DNA of 64,000 nt from Stomoxys calcitrans (GCF_963082655.1 NC_081554.1:128439453-128503452); one strand, 5' to 3'. Counted from the first letter of the stretch, positions 33,044 to 44,839 are shown. Numbers and translations are program-made. Notes: generated by a model from the letters alone, not told the origin.

Positions 33044-33895
33044 GTAGTATTTCCCATTAGTACTCTCTAACCCTTATATTACATGCCACCTTTTTCTATA
33101 ATAATAATATTTTGTACTTTGCAAAAAGTGATACAAGCCTCAGGTTTTTCTGTACAAATACCTATCTATATGTTTTCGACCTGTATAGCACTTAATAAGA
33201 TCATCCTCTTAATTTGCTTTCTCAATGGGAAGGCGTTCATAAACTTTCGCCAATTTGTTTGTGGTGAGTGGAGATAAAAGGAGTATTCAATTTATTTTCA
33301 ATATTTTTTGCTCTGTCAATGTGAGGGAAAAAATGTGCATATACCACAGCCTTGGCAAATCCCAACCAAAGGGGGGAATTGTCTGGTTTTTGTTGTTTGT
33401 GGCGGTTACTGTTCATTACGAAAATTGAGCTGCTGTCAAATCAGCCTTAAAACAGCAACAATAAATGCACCGACAACATCTCTTGCAGCCAGTCGACGGC
33501 TGTTAGGCTGTCGGAGGTGCTGATGTTGCCGGCAGAATTCTTTTTGGTGCAACCGCCACCACCATCATCGCCACACTGATATTGGTGTTGCTGGTGGTTG
33601 GAGCTGCATTTTTTTGTTCTGCTGCTGCTTGTTGGGATGCCCAGCGGCATGTTTAAAAATTGAAAAACGCATTTGCGTGATAAATTGCAATATTTAACAC
33701 TCTGCACTCTCAAAATGTAGCACTAAAGGCCTTGAGTTTAACTGTGTGGAAGTCTATGTTGGTGATGACGATGTTGTTGTTTTTGCTGCATTACGGCGTG
33801 ATGTGTTTTTTTGTTTTTTTTTTTTGGAACTACGGTCAGCTTCAGTCCCGAATAAGGCGAGAGGGTTGGCAAAAGAGCTTTTGGCTACATCCAAA
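33044..33895. other. Unassigned stretch with trinucleotide-rich segment
   Basis: Near 33535-33640 there are many CAC/CAT and GTT/GCT-type triplets. This part is less repetitive across the window than its surroundings and could be host noncoding DNA. Open frames are short and low in complexity; none is credible as a gene. Confidence 0.4.
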
Positions 33896-34134
33896 ACACT
33901 AAAAACATGAATAATGTCGGTCGAGTCGAATGTTTTATAACCTGTAAACGTGGGATGAAAGCATGCTAATTTTGTCATTGGATGTGCTAATCTTGAAAAT
34001 ATTGAACGAAGATACCATAAGGAATATATATTTATGATTGTGATGGCACTGTCAGTCAAAAATTCTCTCGGCCATCAAATCGCTGCCTGTTAGATGTGAC
34101 GAAATTTATATTTAAGGTATGTATATATTCTCGA
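33896..34134 (+). mobile_element. Old HINE 5'-zone fragment
   Basis: Order of words as in a HINE start: GCTAATTTTGTCATTGGATG, AATATT, GATACCATAAGGAATATATATTTATGATTG and a TGGCACTGTCAGTC remnant. Strongly diverged. Confidence 0.4.
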
Positions 34135-36985
34135 TTTTTATACCCTACACCACTACTGTGGTACAGGGTATTACAACTTAGTGCATTTGTTTGTAACACC
34201 CAAAAGTAAGGGAAATAGACCCAATGATAAGTAAACCAATCGACTCAGAATCACTTTTTGATTCGATTTAGCTATGTCCGTCTGTCTGTCTGTCCGTCCG
34301 TCTGTCTCTCCATATTAATTTGTGTACAAACTACAGGTCGCAATTTTCATCCGATCGTCTTCAAATTTGGCGCAGGCATGTTTTTCGGCCTAGAGAAGAA
34401 GCTTATTGAAATTGGAAAAAATCGGTTCACATTTTTTATGACTCTCGACATTATTGGTGAATTTCATAGAAATCGGTTCAGATTTAGATATAGCTCTCAT
34501 ATATATATATATATATATATACTAGATGACCCGGGCCCGCTCCGCTGCGCCTTCTTTTACTTTATATGGAACAAAATTTTCCTTGCAATATTTTTTTTCG
34601 ACAATTAAAGAGCTTTTAGTGAAATACCATGCTATGAAAATAGGATATCGCTTGTTTAACAGTTTAACAATATAAGTGCCTTTATCTGAATCCCATATGA
34701 CCTTTATTGGTCTACGAATTTAAGTTTGGATGTAAGGTGTACTCTATTCTCCAAATATTTTATTTCAGACCGATATTCTCATGATAATTGATTTAGGAGT
34801 GTTTTCGGGGGTGATGTCGTCCCCCAGGCAGTTACCCCTGAAAAATATCAGCATCGTTCTCTTCTTTCAAACACCATTTATTTAAACCCCATGTTGCCAT
34901 TGGTTTAGGGGAGTTTCCAAAATAGGTTATCAAATTCGTTTTCTAATCTTAAGTACCTTTCATTTGAGCCACATATTGCAATGGTCGAAAAATTTTTACC
35001 CTTTGGGGGGAGTTTTGGAGAAGGGGTAAAGCCCTAAATACATGGTCCTACATTTGGATATCAAATTCGTATTCTACTCCCAAATACCTTTATTTGAGCC
35101 CCAAATTGCGATGGTCAGTAAAAAATTGCTGTTTGCTGTATTTTGGGAAAGGGGTAGACCCCTTTCCCTCCGAAAGTGGGTATCAATTCTTGCTCTACCC
35201 CCCCAATTCCTTTCAGTTAAGCTCCACATTGACATGGTCGGTAAATATGGCCGATGTAGGGGTGTTTTGGGGATTGGGGGGTTTCCCCAACCACTAAGCC
35301 CGAAAAATATATCAGCAACGTGATCCATTCTCATGTAACTATATATCATTTATTTGAACCCCATATTGCCATTGACCTTAAAAATAAATACGTCCTGGTC
35401 CCTGGTAAAATGGTCCCTAATGTTGATATCAGATACGTGGTCTACTCCCAAATACCTATAATTTGAGCCCCATATATCCAAAGTCGGCAAAAATGACCAG
35501 TTTCGATGGTGTTTTGGGGGATGGGCGGATACTCAATGACTTGGTCTTGAAAAAATATATCGGATTCGTGTTTCACTTTAAAAACCCTCTAATTTGAGCC
35601 TCATATTGCAATACTCAGCAAATACTTCCTATATGGGTGGTGATGTGGGTGTGGGGTGACCCCATAGGCACTTTTCCTGAATATTGATATCAGATTCGTG
35701 CACTACTCCTAAATATCTTTCAATTGAGACCCATATTGCTATGGTCGTAAATTTGTCCCCTTGGGAGTTGTTTTTGGGGAGTTGTCTTGGTCCCATATTT
35801 GGATATCAGATTCGAATTCTACACTCAAATACCTTTTATTTAAGCCCCATATTGCCATGATCAGTAAATTAGACCTGTTTGGGGTGGACCCCCAGAAACG
35901 TGGTCCCACATTGGATATCAGATTCGTATTCTACTCTCAAATACATTTATTTGAGCCCCATATTGCGATGGTCAGTAAAAAATTGCTGTTTGTGGGTTAT
36001 TTTGGGAAAGGGGTAGACCCCCAGAAAATTGGTCCCGAAAGTGGGTATCAATTCTTGCTCTACCCCCGAATACCTTTCATTTAAGCCCCACATTGATATT
36101 GTCGGTAAATATGTCCGATTTAGGGGTGTTTTGGAGGTTGGGGAGGTCCCACAAACACTTGGTCCGACATTTGGACATCAGGTACGTTTTCGTATCCTAA
36201 ATACCTTTTATTTGAGTCCCATATTGTCGTGATTGGTCTAAATATATGTTTGATAGGTTTTATGGTGGGGCGGCCCCCCTAGGTACTCTATCCGAAATTT
36301 GGATACCAAATTTGTATATTTAGGATACTATATGGCGTTTCTGAAAATTAGGGTAAGGGGGAGGGTCCGCCCGCCCCTCCAGATATCAAAAAATGTAGTA
36401 CCCCATTTTTAGCACGGGATCATTATGCACCATCTGTGACAATTTCAAGAAAATCGGTTCAGCCGTTTCTGAGTCTATAAGGAACACACAAACAAACAAT
36501 CAAACCTACAAACAAACACAAATTGATATTTGTATATAAGATTTCATAGAAATCGACTTAGATTTAGATATAGCTGTCATATATGTAAATCGCCCGATTT
36601 TCGTTCTAAGAGAATCGGTTATGCTATCGCATTTATTGACCAGTCTTGCCAAGTTTTTGCACAACGCTTTCCTCGACGACTACCACAATATCTGAGAATT
36701 TGGCTCAAAATCGGTTTAGATTTAAATATAGCTCCCATATATATGTTCGTCGGATTTTGGCTAATTTGCAATTTGCAAATGACAACATGTCATTTGTCAA
36801 CCGTAGTTATAAAAGTTTGAACATATCCTCGAAATTTGATAGGGATTGTTTAATAACCCATCTAAAAAACATCCGCCGAAGTCCATCATAATTGGTTTAG
36901 AATTGGATATAGCCCAACATTTTACTTATAAGGAAGGTGTAGGGTATTATAAAGTCGGCACCGCCCGAATTTTGCCTTCCTTACG
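34135..36985 (+). mobile_element. HINE family D, copy D1, split by Helitron C3
   Basis: Left part starts TTTTTATACCCTACACCACTACTG, then GTCY tract (CCGTCTGTCTGTCTGTCCG) and core to GATTTAGATATAGCTC and a TA run. After Helitron C3 the core resumes at 36542 (TTTCATAGAAATCGACTTAG). It ends with GGTGTAGGGTATTATAAAG, the hairpin GTCGG-CACCG-CCCGA and TTTTGCCTTCCTTAC. This copy gives the full structure of family D: same plan as A and B but a different hairpin. Confidence 0.85.
34522..36541 (-). mobile_element. Helitron family C, copy C3 (both ends)
   Basis: On the minus strand it starts TCTTATATACAAATATCAATTTG and ends GCGCAGCGGAGCGGGCCCGGGTCATCTAG, with A before and T after, as expected of Helitrons. 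About eleven degenerate core units are present. It lies in the TA run of HINE D1, a typical A|T target. No Rep or helicase motif in any frame. Confidence 0.88.
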
Positions 36986-37764
36986 TTCGCTACCTTGCAA
37001 ACGTTATCTTATCATTTTTCACAAGATTGAAAATAGCTCAAATCGGTTCAAATTTAGAGGTAGCTGCCACAATAGCTCCTATACGTTAATGTGAATAAAT
37101 TTTAATATTGAGTTGTACCGGAAAATGGATATTTGGATATGTTATTGTAATACCCTGCCCGATTTACCTATAAATTTGAATTACTTTATAATCATTGCTC
37201 TTTTGCTTCAGAAAGCAAGAATTTGGCTAGCCATGGTAGAGGGTACATTAGAATCGGTTTGGCCAAACATGTCGCTCATAAACTAGTTACTATAACAACT
37301 GCGGCTAGCCGAAAAAAGGCCAATGCGTGCTTAAGTTGTACTGCCCCTTTGTAAACTGATGTTGTGTTTTTTTTTTTGTAATTCATTCATATTCAATTGC
37401 TTGCCTCCTTATGTATGCAACAAAGGCAGGCGAGTAGGCCAGAAATTAAGTCGAAGTCATGGCTTGAAAAAACTTGTAACAATGCCTACAACATCAGTGC
37501 TGAACAGTGGTTCCTAATAAGAACTTTATGTGCATTATAAAAGCTACCAATGCAAATTTCGACAGGCAGAAATACTAGAACTAGATTAGAAGATTCGGCA
37601 TTTCACCGTTAGATCCGGATAATATATCACGAGTTGAATTTGAAGCTATGTTCCATTAATTATTGCCAAGGCTTAGGGAGTAATGCTCTGCTTGTATACG
37701 CATGATGTATGTATATACTTTGGGATTGGAGGGGCACAACCGTCATTTTCATTTCAATAGCCGG
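36986..37764. other. Unassigned stretch
   Basis: AT-rich. One short element-like word, GAGGGTACATTAGAATCGGTTTGGCC (about 37230-37260), resembles a HINE 3' zone but stands alone. No open frame is worth calling. Confidence 0.4.
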
Positions 37765-37870
37765 AAAACCTAACGCGACAAACCATGGTTAGTGGGGTGT
37801 ATTTTCCCTTGTATAAAATTTTCGATCATGATCTCATCTCGTAAGAGAAATCAACACTAACTACACCAAA
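37765..37870 (+). repeat. Interspersed repeat shared with 52.66-52.75 kb
   Basis: CAAACCATGGTTAGTGGGGTG, CTTGTATAAAATTTTCGATCAT and AAGAGAAATCAACAC match the segment at 52660-52755 in the same order and orientation. Parts resemble the SINE-2 body. Class uncertain. Confidence 0.5.
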
Positions 37871-37879
37871 GTCAAAAGA

Positions 37880-37962
37880 TTTTGGTACCTTAACTGCAAA
37901 GCCTTTAGAGCGCAACAACAAGCCGATTAATGGCTTGGGTTGAATTAATATCAGCAACCTTT
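37880..37962 (+). mobile_element. LINE 3' UTR scrap
   Basis: TTTAGAGCGCAACAACAAGCC, GATTAATGGCTTGGGTTG and AATTAATATCAGCAACC correspond to the 3' UTR of the LINE copies ending near 870 and 14545. It is an extremely 5'-truncated insertion or the residue of a larger copy. Confidence 0.65.
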
Positions 37963-38044
37963 TTATTCCTCCCCTATTGGATGGGAGATATGCTTATTTC
38001 GCCATTCCGTTTGCAACACATCAAAATATTGATATGAGACCCTA
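37963..38044 (+). mobile_element. HINE 5'-end scrap
   Basis: CCCCTATTGGATGGGAGATATGC followed by TTCGCCATTCCGTTTGCAACACATC and GATATGAGACCCT is the first 80 bp of an A/B-like HINE. It is cut where A5a starts. Confidence 0.55.
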
Positions 38045-40634
38045 ACAAGTAAAAGCGTGCTAAGTTCGGCCGGGCCGAATCTTATATACCCTCCACCATG
38101 GATCGCATTTGTCGAGTTCTTTTCCCGGCATCTCTTCTTAGGCAAAACAAGTAAAAGCGTGCTAAGTTCGGACGGGCCGAATCTTATATACCCTCCACCA
38201 TGGATCGCATTTGTCGAGTTCTTTTCCCGGCATCTCTTCTTAGGCAAAAAAAAGGATGTAAGAAAAGATTTGCTCTGCTGTTAGGGCGATATCAAGATAT
38301 GGTCCGGTTTGGACCACAATTAAATTATGTGTTGGAGACCTGTGTAATATGTCAGCCAATTCGAATAAGAATTGCGCCCTTTGTGGGCTCAAGAAGTAAA
38401 ATAGAGAGATCGATTTATATGGGAGCTGTATCGGCCTATAGACCGATTCAGACCATAATAAACACGTATATTAATGGTCATGAGAGAATCCGTCGTAAAA
38501 AATTTCAGACAAGTCGGATAATAATTGCGACCTCTAGAGGCTCAAGAAGTCAAGATCCCAGATCGGTTTATATGGCAGCTATATCAGGTTATGGACCGAT
38601 TTGAACCATACTTGGCACAATTGTTGGATATAACAACAAAACACGTCGTGCAAAATTTCATTTCTATCGGATAAGAATTGCGCCCTCTAGAGGCTCAAGA
38701 AGTCAAGACCGATCGGTTTATATGGCAGCTATATCAGGTTATGAACCGATTTGAACTATATTTGGCACAGTTGTTGGATATCATAGCAAAACACGTCGTG
38801 CAAAATTTCATTCCAATCGGATAAGAATTGCGCACGCTAGAGGCTCAAGAAGTCAAGACCCAAGATCGGTTTATATGGCAGCTATATCAGGTTATGGACC
38901 GATTTGAACTATACTTGGCACAGTTGTTGGATATCATAGCAAAACACGTCGTGCAAAATTTCATTCCAATCGGATAAGAATTGCGCCCTCTAGAGGCTCA
39001 AGAAGTCAAGACCCAAGATCGGTTTATATGGCAGCTATATCAGGTTATGAACCGATTTGAACTATATTTGGCACAGTTGTTGGATATCATAGCAAAACAC
39101 GTCGTGCAAAATTTCATTCCAATCGGATAAGAATTGCGCACTCTAGAGGCTCAAGAAGTCAAGACCCAAGATCGGTTTATATGGCAGCTATATCAAAACA
39201 TGGACCGATATGGCCCATTTACAATACCAACCGACCTACACTAATAAGAAGTATTTGTGCAAAATTTCAAGCGGCTAGCTTTACTCCTTCGGAAGTTAGC
39301 GTGCTTTCGACAGACAGACGGACGGACGGACGGACGGACGGACAGACGGACGGACATGGCTACATCGACATAAAATGTCACGACGATCAAGAATATATAT
39401 ACTTTATGGGGTCTCAGACGAATATTTCGAGTAGTTACAAACAGAATGACGAAATTAGTATACCCCCCATCTTATGGTGGAGGGTATAAAAAGGATATGA
39501 GACCACAATTAAATTATATGTTGGAGACCTGTGTAAAATGTCAGCCAATTCGAATAAGAATTGCGCCCTTTGTGGGCTCAAGAAGTAAAATAGAGAGATC
39601 GATTTATAAGGGAGCTGTATCGGCCTATAGACCGGTCATGATCAGAATCAGAATGGTCATGAGAGAATCCGTCGTACAAAATTTCGCGCAAATCGGATAA
39701 TAATTGCGACCTCTAGAGGCTCAAGAAGTCAAGATCCCAGATCGGTTAATATGGCAGCTATATCAGGTTATGAGCCGACTTGTACTTTATTTGATATAGT
39801 TGTTGAAAGTAACAATAAAAAACGTCTTGCGAAATTTCAGCCAAATCGGATAGAAATTGAGCCCTCTAGAAGTTCAAGAAGTCAAGTCCCCAGACCTGTT
39901 TATATGACAGCTATATCAGGTTATGAACCGATTTGAACCATATTTGGCACAGTTGTTGGATATCATAACAAAATACTACGTGCCAAAATTCATTCCAATC
40001 GGATAAGAATTGCGTCCTCTAGAGGCTCAAGAAGTCAAGACCCAAGATCGGTTTATATGGCAGCTATATCAGGTTATGAACCGATTTGAACCATACTTGG
40101 CACAGTTATTGGATATAATAACAAAACACGTCGTGCGAAATTTCATTCCAATCGGATAAGAATTGCGCCTTCTAGAGGCTCAAGAAGTCAAGACCCCAGA
40201 TCGGTTTATATGACAGCTATATAAGGTTATGGACCGATTTGAACCATACTTGGCACAGTTGTGGGATATCGTAACAAAACACGTCATGCAAAATTTCATT
40301 TCAAACGGATAAGAATTGCGCACTCTAGAGGCTCAAGAAGTCAAGACCCAAGATCGGTTTATATGGCAGCTATATCAAAACACGAATCGATATGGCCCAT
40401 TTACAATACCAACCGACCTACACTAATAAGAAGTATTTGTGCAAAATTTCAAGCGGCTAGCTTTACTCCTTCGGAAGTTAGCGTGCTTTCAACAGACAGA
40501 CGGACGGACGGACGGACATGGCTAGATCGACATAAAATTTCACGACGATCAAGAATATATATACTTTATGTAGTAGTTACAATCAGAATGACGAAATTAG
40601 TTTACCCCCCACCTTATGGTGGAGGGTATAAAAA
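38045..40634 (-). mobile_element. HINE family A, copy A5a, split by A5b
   Basis: The 3' terminal 100 bp (ACAAGTAAAAGCGTGC, hairpin TTCGGCCGGGCCGAA, inverted 5' copy, to CTTCTTAGGCAAA) lies left of A5b. The body resumes near 39490 (AAGGATATGAGACCAC; a deletion removed part of the next unit) and continues through six core units, GTCY tract, TA tract and CTTATGGTGGAGGGTATAAAA. Confidence 0.88.
38147..39489 (-). mobile_element. HINE family A, copy A5b (complete, nested in A5a)
   Basis: Complete from ACAAGTAAAAGCGTGC to CATCTTATGGTGGAGGGTATAAA. The hairpin has one change (TTCGGACGGGCCGAA). Four to five core units and a long GTCY tract (GACAGACGGACGGACGG.., 39309-39356). It is almost identical to A6 at 57.7-59.0 kb: the 116 codons' worth of DNA near the hairpin end translates identically in both. 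It differs by a 5 bp deletion in one core unit. A recent arrival. Confidence 0.9.
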
Positions 40635-40704
40635 TTACATAAGTTCTTGGTCGTTTTGACATTCTAAGCCGATTCGTGCGTTGTGTCATAAAAATTTAAA
40701 TTAT

Positions 40705-43060
40705 GTATTTTCCCCAGAAATCTCAACGTCGGATGCAACAGGGAGACGGTGGAGCATACGTGGCATCACTTTATCTGCCTTTTGCAACGGCTGGTGAGGA
40801 AAGCAAAACAGACAGAAAATGAGGTACCTATAGAGTACGATGGGAACTCTCACCACATTTCGAGGGGCCAAGTCCTGGCAGAGTTCTTGAATACTAAAGA
40901 CCTAATAACTCATAATATTGGTAACACCGCTACCTTTGTTAATAGGATTATGGAGGTGGTTTTATATGTGAAGATATGTTGGGAAAATGTAAACGATGAG
41001 ATTCAGGATGGGAAGGTCTCTCTGGAGCATTCGTTCTCAGACCAGCTTCTGTAATAAGTTGAAAACCAACTGGCCAAAATTCGAAAGACAACTCGCAAGA
41101 AGATTTGGGCAAGATAATTTACATTGTCCAAGCATAGAAAACATTGCCGAAAATGTCAACAATATTACGACTGCCCTAGTGGAGTCTTTCGAAGATAGTT
41201 GTCCTCTTCAAGAATAGAAACCATTCCAAGAGAAACCCTGGATAATCGGGGAGATTTGCAATATTGGGAAAGAGGTCCGCAGACTTTTCAACACAGCACT
41301 CCGTAAAAAAGCTGAAGTATATTGGAATGTGTATTACATACGACTCGAGGAATACAATAAAATTACCAGAGCGGCAAAACGTGCCTACGAGAATACTTTT
41401 CTGCGAACAGGTCGATAACGTTAATGAAGCCGCAAAGATGAAAAAGTTTCTCTCAAAAACCCATGTCCAAACTGAAACGTTAGTAGACGACATGGGAGTG
41501 AGAGCAGAGACAACGGAGGACGTGTTGAGACTTTTGATGAAACCCCATTTTCCACAGGATACGACGGGGCTCATGGAGACATCGGAATCGTAGAATAATG
41601 AGTTTGATCGATGGCTTATCATAACGGAATTTATGGTCAAGGAAGCCTTGAGGAGCTTCAAACCATTTAAGTCTCACGGATCTGATGGAATATTTACGGC
41701 ATTACTACAAAAAGATGACGACTCTCTGGCGCCTCATCTGGCCACTATTTTGGTGGATAAATTGCGGGTCCCATGACATAAATATAATGGAAAAATTGGC
41801 ACAAAGCACGCCACAGGGGGGGGCATTTTATCGCTACTCCTTTGCGTGACCACCATAAATGACATATTACGGATGCTAGCTGAGGAGGGATTGGAACCCA
41901 TCTGCTACAATGACGATATTATAATACTCCTAAGGGGTGAGGATCCAAACCAGCTATGCAGAAGCGCCGAAAGGGCCTTGCATATGGCATATGAATACGC
42001 TACACCCAGAGGTCTCAATGTTAACCCAGAGAAGAATAAAATATTTATGTTCACGAGGAAGACGAAGGTGGACCAATTTGAGGCACCAAGTTTCCTCGAC
42101 AAAACGATTTCGATATCTGACAAGATCTAATATTTAGGAGTGACCTTGAATAGGAATCTTAATTGGAAGTGTCACATTCAGAAGCGTGCTGAGAAGACTC
42201 ACAGATGTTGGGCACTATGTAGACGGGCGGTATACTCTAAATGGGGCCTGAATCTGAGGATAATCCACTGGCTCTACGGGAGCGTGAGTAGACCAATACT
42301 TACTTAAGCCTCAGTAGTTTGGTGAACTTCTATGGAGAAAGAGTACAACACAAGGAGCAGAGAACATGTTGTCTTGGCGTAGGCGGAGCGATGAGGACCA
42401 CACCCACTAGGGCACTGGAGACTATTCTAGATGTCCAACCCATTGACATAAAGATTAAGAGTGAGGCAGCCACTGAGGCTATAAGACTTAAGGCGCTAGG
42501 AGAATGGATTGAGGTTGGAAGCAGCTCATACCATCGCGGTATAATCGAGGCGACGATAGGAAACCTGGAAGGAAGTGAAGAGGTTTCCAATTGGATACCT
42601 GAGACGACACTTGAGGTCGAGTGTGAGGCACAACTGCCAGCGGCACAGTCTTGGATTGACGGCAAGGTCACGAACAGTGTTGCAGTGTAAGAAGGATATT
42701 AACGGCTTCTCTGAGGATGGCAAAATCAGCATCGCTTGGGTGCCGGGCCATAACGGAGTGAGGATGAATGAAAGGGCAGACGATTTGGCAGTGAAGGCCA
42801 GAGGGCTGCCGTCAACAAACTTGGTGAACCCGAAGCCTTTCGGCATGGGCTACGAACACGCGTGTAACACTGCGAAATAGTCGGTAGTACGGCGAATGAT
42901 GAGAAGTTGTAGCACTTCTTGTGTCATTGCCAGGCTTTTGCGGCTAAAAAACACCGGTACTTGGGTGGAGACACAATACGAGACATGAACCAACTTCGAA
43001 AAGTGGTATGGAAAACTATTAAGAATTTTGTAAGTAGCAGGGAATTACTAACTTAAAATT
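40705..43060 (+). pseudogene. LINE ORF2 (RT, RNase H, zinc knuckle), sister of the 12 kb copy
   Basis: Same family as 11.86-14.5 kb but reaching further upstream. The linker reads KLKTNWPKFERQLARRFG (41.06 kb), followed by KKAEVYWNVYYIRLEEYNK and FLSKTHVQTETLVDDMGVRAE (41.45 kb). The RT start is present as FKSHGSDGIFTAL; then a deletion joins it to TPQGG-like DNA. The catalytic box reads YNDD (41906-41917) instead of YVDD. LNVNPEKNKIFMFTRKTK and YLGVTLNRNLNW follow. The RNase H domain is internally deleted: it goes from LPAAQSWIDG straight to SRTVLQCKKDINGFSEDGK and WVPGHNGVRMNERADDLA. A weakened zinc knuckle follows (FLCHCQAF). Dead. Confidence 0.87.
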
Positions 43061-43065
43061 TTCAT

Positions 43066-43500
43066 TTTATACCCACCATCATAGGATGGGCGTACACTAA
43101 TCTAGACATGCCGTTTGTAACACCTCAAAATATTCGTCTTAGACCCCATAAATTCTTGATCGGTTCAGATTTGGATATACCTCCCATATAAACCGATCTT
43201 CCGATTTGACTTCTTGAGTCCCAATTGTTGTCCGATTTTGCATGCGGTGTTCTATTACAACTTCCAACAACTATGCAAAATACAGTCGAAATCAGCTTAT
43301 AACCTGATATTGCTCCTATACAAACCGATCTCCCGATTTGATTTCTTGAGCCCCTGGCAGCGGCAATTTTTGTTCGTTTTGACTCAAATTTTGCATGTAG
43401 GGTTCTGTTGTGACTTTCAACAACTGTGCTTAATAGGTTCAAATAGGTATATAACCTGGTATAGCTCTACTATAAACCGGTCTCTCGATTATCCTTGTTT
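43066..43500 (+). mobile_element. HINE 5' part inserted in the LINE 3' UTR
   Basis: Begins TTTTATACCCACCATCATAGG in the T-rich start of the LINE 3' UTR. Next come AATATTCGTCTTAGACCCC and three core units (CTTCTTGAGCCCC, TGCTCCTATACAAACCGATCTCCCG). The GTCY tract is deleted and no hairpin end is found. Confidence 0.65.
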
Positions 43501-43744
43501 CATTCCTTGAAGCTTAAATTTTTGCTGGTGTGAAATAACATTTTTAGCACAATCCATGGCGGTGGGTTCCCATAATTGATTGCGAAAACGCATCTGCATG
43601 ATTCAAATACTACATTAACCACGCTCGATAACACTGTCTATTAACTGTACTTTTCTCAATGCATGTGTTTTCGTGTAATGACAGATTTTTTGCCTGCAAC
43701 AATTACAAAACTTTCATGGTATGCGCATGATTCTGTGCATCTGT

Positions 43745-43980
43745 TAGAAGTTGTATTGATGGCTTCGAACGCTAGACAACGGCAACGGCTCTCTCTGTTA
43801 ATCCGTGTGCCCAGGATCGAATCCCGGCCGGGCTCTGACGAATTTTTTCATTTTCAAGTTTTTTGCCAGTTGAGGCAAATATGAATGAAATTTTCTTTCG
43901 AGACGAGCTCAATGATCGGAGATTTTCTTTGCAAATGGAAAAGGAAAGCCAGAGATCGCAACACACAAAACAACTATGGG
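43745..43980 (+). mobile_element. tRNA-derived SINE-2
   Basis: The head GATGGCTTCGAACGCTAGAC... leads to CCCAGGATCGAATCCCGGCC, a good Pol III B box (GATCGAATC). The body has CATTTTCAAGTTTTTTGCCAG, CGAGACGAGCTCAATGATCGG and GCCAGAGATCGCAACACAC; the last part is the reverse complement of the repeat at 20.56-20.65 kb. Family assignment is an inference. Confidence 0.55.
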
Positions 43981-43984
43981 ACGC

Positions 43985-44302
43985 ATTTCGTTATTTTGTC
44001 GCGGCGAAATCTGGCGTTTATGCGGTTTGTGGCTAGTCTCTCGTTCAACTGAGTAAAGCTTGAGACAAGGTGTTTCTCCAACTTACCACAAATCCACAGC
44101 CACATTCATGCCTCGAGTTATGGCAGCTATAGTAAGGTCCATCACCGTTTGGTGGTGCTGTGATACCATTCCCGGTCCATCGCACTTCTTGTAAGCCGGT
44201 AATATCTCCCTTGTATTTCTCCAATACATCAGCCAGTGCGTATACTGCTTCTTCTCTATAAAGAGTTCGGATATTCCATGTGCAAATCCGGAAATCATTG
44301 TC
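43985..44302 (-). pseudogene. APE endonuclease of a CFDP2-like (RTE-type) LINE
   Basis: Minus-strand frame: DNDFRICTWNIRTLYREEAV, then YALADVLEKYKGDITGLQEVR, WTGNGITAPPNGDGPYYSCH and CGCGFVVS, followed after a frame break by LNERLATNRINARF. CTWNIRTL is the first APE motif (Asn), LQEVRW the second (catalytic Glu). This is the N-terminus of non-LTR elements commonly annotated as craniofacial development protein 2-like in insects. The protein is truncated after about 110 residues. The SINE-2 repeat lies directly downstream. Frame break and truncation make it a pseudogene. Confidence 0.8.
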
Positions 44303-44780
44303 CTTTTTCGTTTGCGTGGGTCGTCAACGATATGATAGTCTGTTCTTACTATTCCTATTATTTTGTTTCTCAGAGAAATCCAACTGGCTCAGCGTCCCAA
44401 CCGCATTGGTTTTGTGGGATCGCACGTGCATCCCTCCATGACGCGATCCGCTTGTTCAAAGATCCGACGCCTGCCTCCAGCCGGCCCTAACCTGGGAATA
44501 AACACTGATTTTAGCCATTGGTTATATAAATGCACCAATAATTCATCTTGTCACTTTGAGTATCAAGAGCCAGTGCCACCTGACTCCTCACGGAGACTCT
44601 CCTCTCGAAAGCGCTAACTGCACGCGGCCGCATTTGCAGCTATTCCGAATAAAAACGAAGTTATCCACAATTCTCAAACTGTGGACGCTACCTGTAGTTT
44701 TCAGCTAAACTTTCCGTGATAACAATGAACACCACGCAAGTCGAAGCACAAAGTTCCAGCCTGCGTGGTGCTCATAGTTA
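44303..44780 (-). mobile_element. Probable 5' region of the same LINE
   Basis: Upstream of the endonuclease, on the minus strand, AATCAGTGTTTATTCCCAGG, TTAGGGCCGGCTGGAGGCAGG and GGAGGGATGCACGTGCGATCC resemble the leader of CFDP2-like LINEs. No distinct start is visible. The extent to the right is uncertain. Confidence 0.5.
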
Positions 44781-44839
44781 TACCATGTACGTCGGTAGTT
44801 TCTAGGAACCGAACAAGAATGATCGAGAAACCGGTTTAT

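Noticed and set aside
33455..33700. Host coding exon with Gln/His/Thr repeats in the trinucleotide-rich segment
   Set aside because: Both strands give short open frames with stops, and the composition explains the apparent repeats.
35042..36232. Open frames with LGVFWG, FEPHIAMV and similar repeated peptides in Helitron copies
   Set aside because: They follow the degenerate 105-140 bp Helitron core units, recur in all family C copies in several frames, and have no Rep or helicase motif.
38057..38604. Long open frames in HINE cores reading like proteins (SRGSRSQDPRSVYMAAISGYGPI-type repeats), at many sites in the window
   Set aside because: They arise because the core unit is about 153 bp and keeps frame. 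The same peptide appears on both orientations of a known noncoding element and breaks with each indel. No start context or domain.
39181..39489. Frames ending in RRTDGRTDGRTDG
   Set aside because: This is the translation of the GTCY microsatellite and the adjacent TA tract of HINE 5' ends.
43800..43845. tRNA gene from GGATCGAATCCCGGCC
   Set aside because: A B box is present but the rest of the cloverleaf is not; it is followed by a dispersed repeat body.
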